Position numbers and translations under genes: made by a program. From Thermodesulfatator sp. (GTDB lineage: Bacteria > Desulfobacterota > Thermodesulfobacteria > Thermodesulfobacteriales > Thermodesulfobacteriaceae), in contig QOAM01000078.1 of assembly GCA_003978075.1 (NCBI GenBank), positions 1-8,307 of the forward strand: a stretch of DNA of 8,307 nt, given 5' to 3'. Each line of letters opens with the position of its first letter. Position 1 is the first letter of the stretch. Under the pieces are notes generated by a model. That model was not told the origin of the DNA. It saw only the letters and a list, made by a program, of their open reading frames with translations, and did no database searches. Shown piece after piece: positions 5,084-8,307 of the stretch.

Positions 5084-6454
5084 GTGAAAATTGTTTGTAT
5101 TGAGCCGCGCAATGCGCGGACCCATGTGTTTTCAGCTTTCAAACTTCCTCGTCTGGCCATGCCCCTTCTGGGGACCATCCTGCGCGACCGGGGGCATCAG
5201 GTCACGGTCTTTCTCGAAGAGTGGGGACCGGTCTCTGAGTCGGCCCTGCGAGAAGCTGATCTAGTCTTAATCTCCACCATCACCCCCACTGCGCCTCGGG
5301 CTTACACCTGGGCTCGCCGCGTTCGGGAAGAATTTGGTAAGCCGGTGGTCATGGGAGGTCCTCACGTAACCTTTCTCCCAGATGAAGCCTTGGAGTATGC
5401 GGATTTCGTGGTACGGGGAGAGGGGGAAGAGACGGTGGTAGAACTGGTGGAGGCCCTGAAGGACGGAGGGGGCTTTGAGGGTATAGCCGGTCTTTCCTTT
5501 CGACGCAATGGAGAAAAGATCCACAATCCCCCCCGTAAGACCCTGGCCCGGCTCGACGACCTCCCTGTCCCTGATTTTTCGCTAGTGCCTGGAGTAAGTC
5601 CAGAAAAGCTCCGGATTTATCCCACAGCTACCTCTAGAGGTTGCCCTTACGGATGCATTTTCTGCTCGGTAATTGCTATGTTCGGCCGCAAATATCGCTT
5701 TCGCTCTACGGAAGCGGTCTTGGAAGAACTTTCCCGTATCCAGCCAGGCCAGCACGTATTCATTTACGACGATAATTTCGCCGCCAATCTCAAGCGCACC
5801 AAGGCCCTTCTCGAAGGTATGGTGCGAAAGGGCTTTCGCGGGGAATGGTCCTCCCAGGTGCGCATTGACATTTACCGCGATCGAGAACTGCTAGAGCTTA
5901 TGCGACGCAGCCACTGTTTCGTAGTCTATGTAGGGCTGGAGTCGGTAAACCCGGAGACTTTAAAGGCCTTTCGCAAGGGCATCACTTATCAGGAAATTCT
6001 GGAAGGGGTGGAGACCCTCCATCGCTATGGCATCCGGGTGCACGGAATGTTCGTCATCGGGGCTGACACCGACACCGAGGAGACTATCCGGGCCACTTTG
6101 GATTTTGCCCGGCGGGTACGTCTAGATTCTGCCCAGTTTCTTATTTTAACCCCCATCCCTGGCTCCAAGCTTTTTGAAAATTACCGAAAGGAAGGCCGCA
6201 TCTTCGACTACCGTTGGGAGCTTTATGACGGACACCATGTAGTTTTTAAGCCCCGGAATCTTTCTCCCTTGCGTCTCCAGGAACTCTCCACCGAACTCCA
6301 CGCTCAATTTTACAGCTTTTGGGAAGGCCTGCGCTTTCTCCTTCGGGGGGACCGCTTCGGGGCCGCCCTGCGCTTCATGGGGCGCCGGTTTGTGCAAAAG
6401 TGGCAAAAGGAAAACCGTGACTTCTTTCAGGAGCTCAAAGAACGCGCTCCTTAA
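5084..6454 (+). CDS. B12-binding-domain-type radical SAM protein with C-terminal DUF4070-like region
   Basis: The 456-residue protein begins with a Rossmann-like domain (about 1-125) like the cobalamin-binding part of this enzyme class, including VVMGGPHVTFLPDEAL (88-103) and VVRGEGEETVVEL (109-121). The radical SAM core follows with C187-x3-C191-x2-C194 in SRGCPYGCIFC, which binds the 4Fe-4S cluster that cleaves S-adenosylmethionine. A segment QFLILTPIPGSKLFE and then YDGHHVVFKPRNLSP resembles the DUF4070 tail often attached to such enzymes. I do not see the DxHxxG cobalamin motif, so true B12 binding is uncertain. The substrate is unknown; relatives act in methylation, hopanoid and ring-forming pathways. 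The GTG start at 5084 gives MKIVCIEPRN, the expected first beta strand, with AAGGA at 5070-5074 upstream. It is probably the first gene of the plus-strand cluster. Confidence 0.9.
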   Translation: MKIVCIEPRNARTHVFSAFKLPRLAMPLLGTILRDRGHQVTVFLEEWGPVSESALREADLVLISTITPTAPRAYTWARRVREEFGKPVVMGGPHVTFLPDEALEYADFVVRGEGEETVVELVEALKDGGGFEGIAGLSFRRNGEKIHNPPRKTLARLDDLPVPDFSLVPGVSPEKLRIYPTATSRGCPYGCIFCSVIAMFGRKYRFRSTEAVLEELSRIQPGQHVFIYDDNFAANLKRTKALLEGMVRKGFRGEWSSQVRIDIYRDRELLELMRRSHCFVVYVGLESVNPETLKAFRKGITYQEILEGVETLHRYGIRVHGMFVIGADTDTEETIRATLDFARRVRLDSAQFLILTPIPGSKLFENYRKEGRIFDYRWELYDGHHVVFKPRNLSPLRLQELSTELHAQFYSFWEGLRFLLRGDRFGAALRFMGRRFVQKWQKENRDFFQELKERAP

Positions 6455-6492
6455 GCGGGAAATTTTCACACGCCGCTTCACCTGAAAAAGAA

Positions 6493-7422
6493 ATGCTCCC
6501 CAAGAAGGTCCTCCTGGCCTATGATGGGACTACTCCCTCCCGCAAGGCCACCGCTTACCTCAATCAGGTCTTTGGACATCGTGAGGATTTTGAAATCACT
6601 GTTTGTGTAATCGCTCGTAAGCCTCCCTCTCACCTCTTGCAGGCTGGAGGAGGGCACTCTTTTCTCGAGAGGGAGGAGCTCCTGGAAAAGGCTATTGCGG
6701 AAAATCTGGCCCAAGCCCAGAAGGTGGCCCAGCGGGGGCGAGAGCTCCTGGCCGCCTTTCCCGAAAAAAGTGTGGACCTCCGGGTCTGTCTCCAGACCGG
6801 GGATCTGGCCTACGAAATCATCCGTACAGCCGAATCTGGACGCTACGACGCCATCGTGGTAGGCCGGCGCGGGCTCTCTCGTACCACACAGGGTTTTATG
6901 GGGAGCGTTTCTTATAAACTAGCGGGACACGCCTTGTGTCCCGTCTGGATGATCTCTGGAAAGAGCTGGAATCATCGAGTCCTGGTTGCTGTGGACTTGG
7001 GAGATCCGGGATTCCGGGTAGTGGAGCATGTGGCCTTCATCTTTTCCGGAGATCCCAAGGTAGAGATTACGCTCTTTCATGTAGTCTATCCCTGGACCGG
7101 TCCGGGCCCGCGGACGGAGACCCTAAAGGAGATGGAGAAACATCTGATTGCCTCGGCTGCAGAGGAGGCCCGGGTCTTTTTCGAAAAGGCCCGAGAATAT
7201 TTTGAGAAAAACGGTTTTCCTGCGGAGAGGGCTCGAGTAAGGATAGTCCGTTCCCTCTTTGGTCCGGCTTCCGCTATCCTCAAAGAAGCCCGTCGGGGAC
7301 ACTACGGCACGGTGGTGGTGGGACGGCGAGGGAGGGGAGGGTTCCGGGGTCTTCTCTTGGGCTCCGTCTCCACCAAGATCATCTCTACTCTAAAGGACCG
7401 GGCGGTATGGCTCGTAGGGTGA
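6493..7422 (+). CDS. Tandem-domain universal stress protein (UspA family)
   Basis: The 309-residue protein carries two UspA domains. Domain one (about 4-155) starts KKVLLAYDGT with D11 and has the nucleotide-binding motif GRRG (124-127), nine residues, then GS (137-138). Domain two (about 160-309) starts HRVLVAVDLGD with D168 and repeats the motif as GRRG (277-280), nine residues, GS (290-291). Both therefore fit the ATP-binding class, as in UspE-like or mycobacterial tandem proteins. By family knowledge these cytosolic proteins bind ATP and support survival under stress; the partner here is unknown. The ATG at 6493 lacks a strong Shine-Dalgarno sequence, having only a purine run GAAAAAGAA. 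It lies 38 bases after the radical SAM gene, with a small AAGCGG/CCGCTT hairpin (6453-6458/6473-6478) in the gap, and overlaps the YacG-like gene by 16 bases. Confidence 0.92.
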   Translation: MLPKKVLLAYDGTTPSRKATAYLNQVFGHREDFEITVCVIARKPPSHLLQAGGGHSFLEREELLEKAIAENLAQAQKVAQRGRELLAAFPEKSVDLRVCLQTGDLAYEIIRTAESGRYDAIVVGRRGLSRTTQGFMGSVSYKLAGHALCPVWMISGKSWNHRVLVAVDLGDPGFRVVEHVAFIFSGDPKVEITLFHVVYPWTGPGPRTETLKEMEKHLIASAAEEARVFFEKAREYFEKNGFPAERARVRIVRSLFGPASAILKEARRGHYGTVVVGRRGRGGFRGLLLGSVSTKIISTLKDRAVWLVG

Positions 7423-7601
7423 TCCGGTGTCCGGTCTGTCGGAGGCCTGTCTCGTGGGAAGGGAACCCTTATCGGCCCTTCTGCTCAGAACGCTGTCGCT
7501 TGGTAGATCTGGATCGCTGGCTTTCCGAGGATTATCGTATTTCCATCCCTCGAGAAGCCTTAGAGGAAGAATCGGAGGGGGTGCAAGATGAAGAGCTATG
7601 A
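7407..7601 (+). CDS. yacG: YacG-like zinc-binding DNA gyrase inhibitor
   Basis: The 64-residue product has the compact YacG layout: RCPVCRRPV with C8 and C11, then YRPFCSERCRLVDLDRWLSE with C26 and C30, followed by a short acidic tail. The four cysteines would bind one zinc ion. In E. coli, YacG binds GyrB and inhibits gyrase; that role here is inferred from family membership. The ATG at 7407 is supported by AAGGA about nine bases upstream, but an in-frame GTG at 7419-7421, overlapping the stress protein stop as GTGA, would give a protein starting four residues later. It overlaps the stress protein gene by 16 bases (4 with the alternative start) and the flavoprotein gene by 14 bases, so the three are almost certainly co-translated. 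Confidence 0.84.
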   Translation: MARRVIRCPVCRRPVSWEGNPYRPFCSERCRLVDLDRWLSEDYRISIPREALEEESEGVQDEEL

Positions 7602-8307
7602 TTTAGTGATCATAGGCAGCGGGCCGGCTGGACTTCAGGCCGCCATCCATGCTGCCCGGCGCAAACTTCGGACTTTGGTTTTGGGAAGGATCGAATCCAG
7701 CGGTCTTTTCCGGGCCCATATGGAAAATTATTTTGGCCTTTGGGGTAAGGTCTCAGGGGAAGAGCTCCTTCGCACCGGTCTCAAACAGGCTCTACAATTC
7801 GGGGCAGAACATCGATCAGAGGACGTAGTGGCCCTAGAGATGGAAGAAGGGGGCTTTCGGGTAAAACTCGAGGGAGGGGAGGAGATTCAGACCCAAACCC
7901 TTATCTTAGCCTTGGGGGTGAGCCGGCGCAAGAAAAAGATCAAGGGAGAGGATCCTCTGGTGGGCAAGGGGGTTTCCTATTGTGTGGATTGTGACGGATT
8001 CTTTTTCCGAGGAGAGCCGGTGGCCGTGGTAGGGGAAGGTAGCGCGGCAGTCCACGGGGCCTTGACTTTAGCCAAGATAGCCTCGGAGGTCCATTTGGTA
8101 GCTGAGGATCTTAAAGTTTCTCAAGCCTTATATCAGAAACTTCAATCCTCATCGGTCATTTGGCATCAAGCTCGAGCCGAGGAGGTCTTGGGAGAGGAGG
8201 CGGTAACCGGACTCAGACTCTCCACTGGGGAAGTGCTTTCCGTCAAAGGGGTCTTCTTCGAAGAGGGAGCTAAAGGAGCCTTAGAGTTGGCCGCAACCCT
8301 AGGGGTG
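7588..8307 (+). CDS. Thioredoxin reductase-like FAD-dependent oxidoreductase, 3' end outside the window
   Basis: Translation from the ATG at 7588 is open for 240 codons to the window edge. It shows the FAD-binding Rossmann motif GSGPAG (10-15), LILALGVSRR (105-114), the redox centre CVDCDGFF (132-139, C132-x2-C135) and a second Rossmann motif GEGSAA (149-154) followed by LAKIASEVHLV. This order is that of thioredoxin reductase, about 305-320 residues when complete. Two usual features are missing. The HRRxxxR motif that grips the NADPH phosphate is replaced by AEDLKVSQ, and the flavin-contacting GGQ segment by SSGLFRAHMENYFG. It may thus use NADH, ferredoxin or another donor; atypical reductases of this kind are known in sulfate reducers. 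GGAGGGGG (7574-7581) is a strong ribosome binding site. The start overlaps the YacG-like gene by 14 bases. Confidence 0.93.
   Translation, partial: MKSYDLVIIGSGPAGLQAAIHAARRKLRTLVLGRIESSGLFRAHMENYFGLWGKVSGEELLRTGLKQALQFGAEHRSEDVVALEMEEGGFRVKLEGGEEIQTQTLILALGVSRRKKKIKGEDPLVGKGVSYCVDCDGFFFRGEPVAVVGEGSAAVHGALTLAKIASEVHLVAEDLKVSQALYQKLQSSSVIWHQARAEEVLGEEAVTGLRLSTGEVLSVKGVFFEEGAKGALELAATLGV

Noticed and set aside
1..8307. CRISPR arrays, rRNA and tRNA genes
   Set aside because: No regularly spaced repeats and no rRNA or tRNA signature sequences were seen.

Overview
The window looks like chromosomal DNA of a thermophilic, Gram-negative, anaerobic bacterium, most likely of the Thermodesulfobacteriota. 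This is inference from the gene set: an outer-membrane beta-barrel protein, a type IV prepilin-like protein, a YacG zinc protein, a B12-type radical SAM enzyme and an unusual thioredoxin reductase, all with thermophile-like protein composition. No rRNA, tRNA or CRISPR array was recognised.

Layout. Positions 1-246 hold the first 26 codons of a possible minus-strand gene and an AT-rich spacer. A prepilin-like gene (247-1002, +) converges on an outer-membrane beta-barrel gene (1235-2317, -), with a GC-rich hairpin between them. The barrel gene has a clear sigma70-type promoter (2355-2384, -). Next comes about 450 bases (2461-2908) with no convincing gene but many short complementary segments, including two interleaved perfect inverted repeats with pseudoknot topology. 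A DUF1015 gene (2909-4138, +) follows and overlaps by a GTGA junction a small cysteine-cluster (YkgJ-type) gene (4135-4659, +). Directly behind it lies a frameshifted remnant of an IS3-family OrfA transposase (4660-4885) and a hairpin-rich spacer. From a probable promoter near 5011, four plus-strand genes run to the window end: a radical SAM enzyme (5084-6454), a tandem universal stress protein (6493-7422), a YacG-like zinc protein (7407-7601) and the first 240 codons of a thioredoxin reductase-like flavoprotein (7588-8307, cut by the window edge). The last three overlap each other and are probably translationally coupled.

How the genes may work together. DUF1015 and the cysteine-cluster protein form a two-gene unit of unknown role. 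The stress protein, YacG-like protein and flavoprotein look like one transcript touching stress, gyrase/zinc and thiol-redox functions, possibly with the radical SAM gene upstream. The flavoprotein keeps the CxxC redox centre but lacks the usual NADPH-phosphate motif, so its electron donor is in question.

The best candidates for something undescribed are the structured non-coding stretch in front of the DUF1015 gene and the atypical thioredoxin reductase. Neither can be settled without comparative sequence or expression data.
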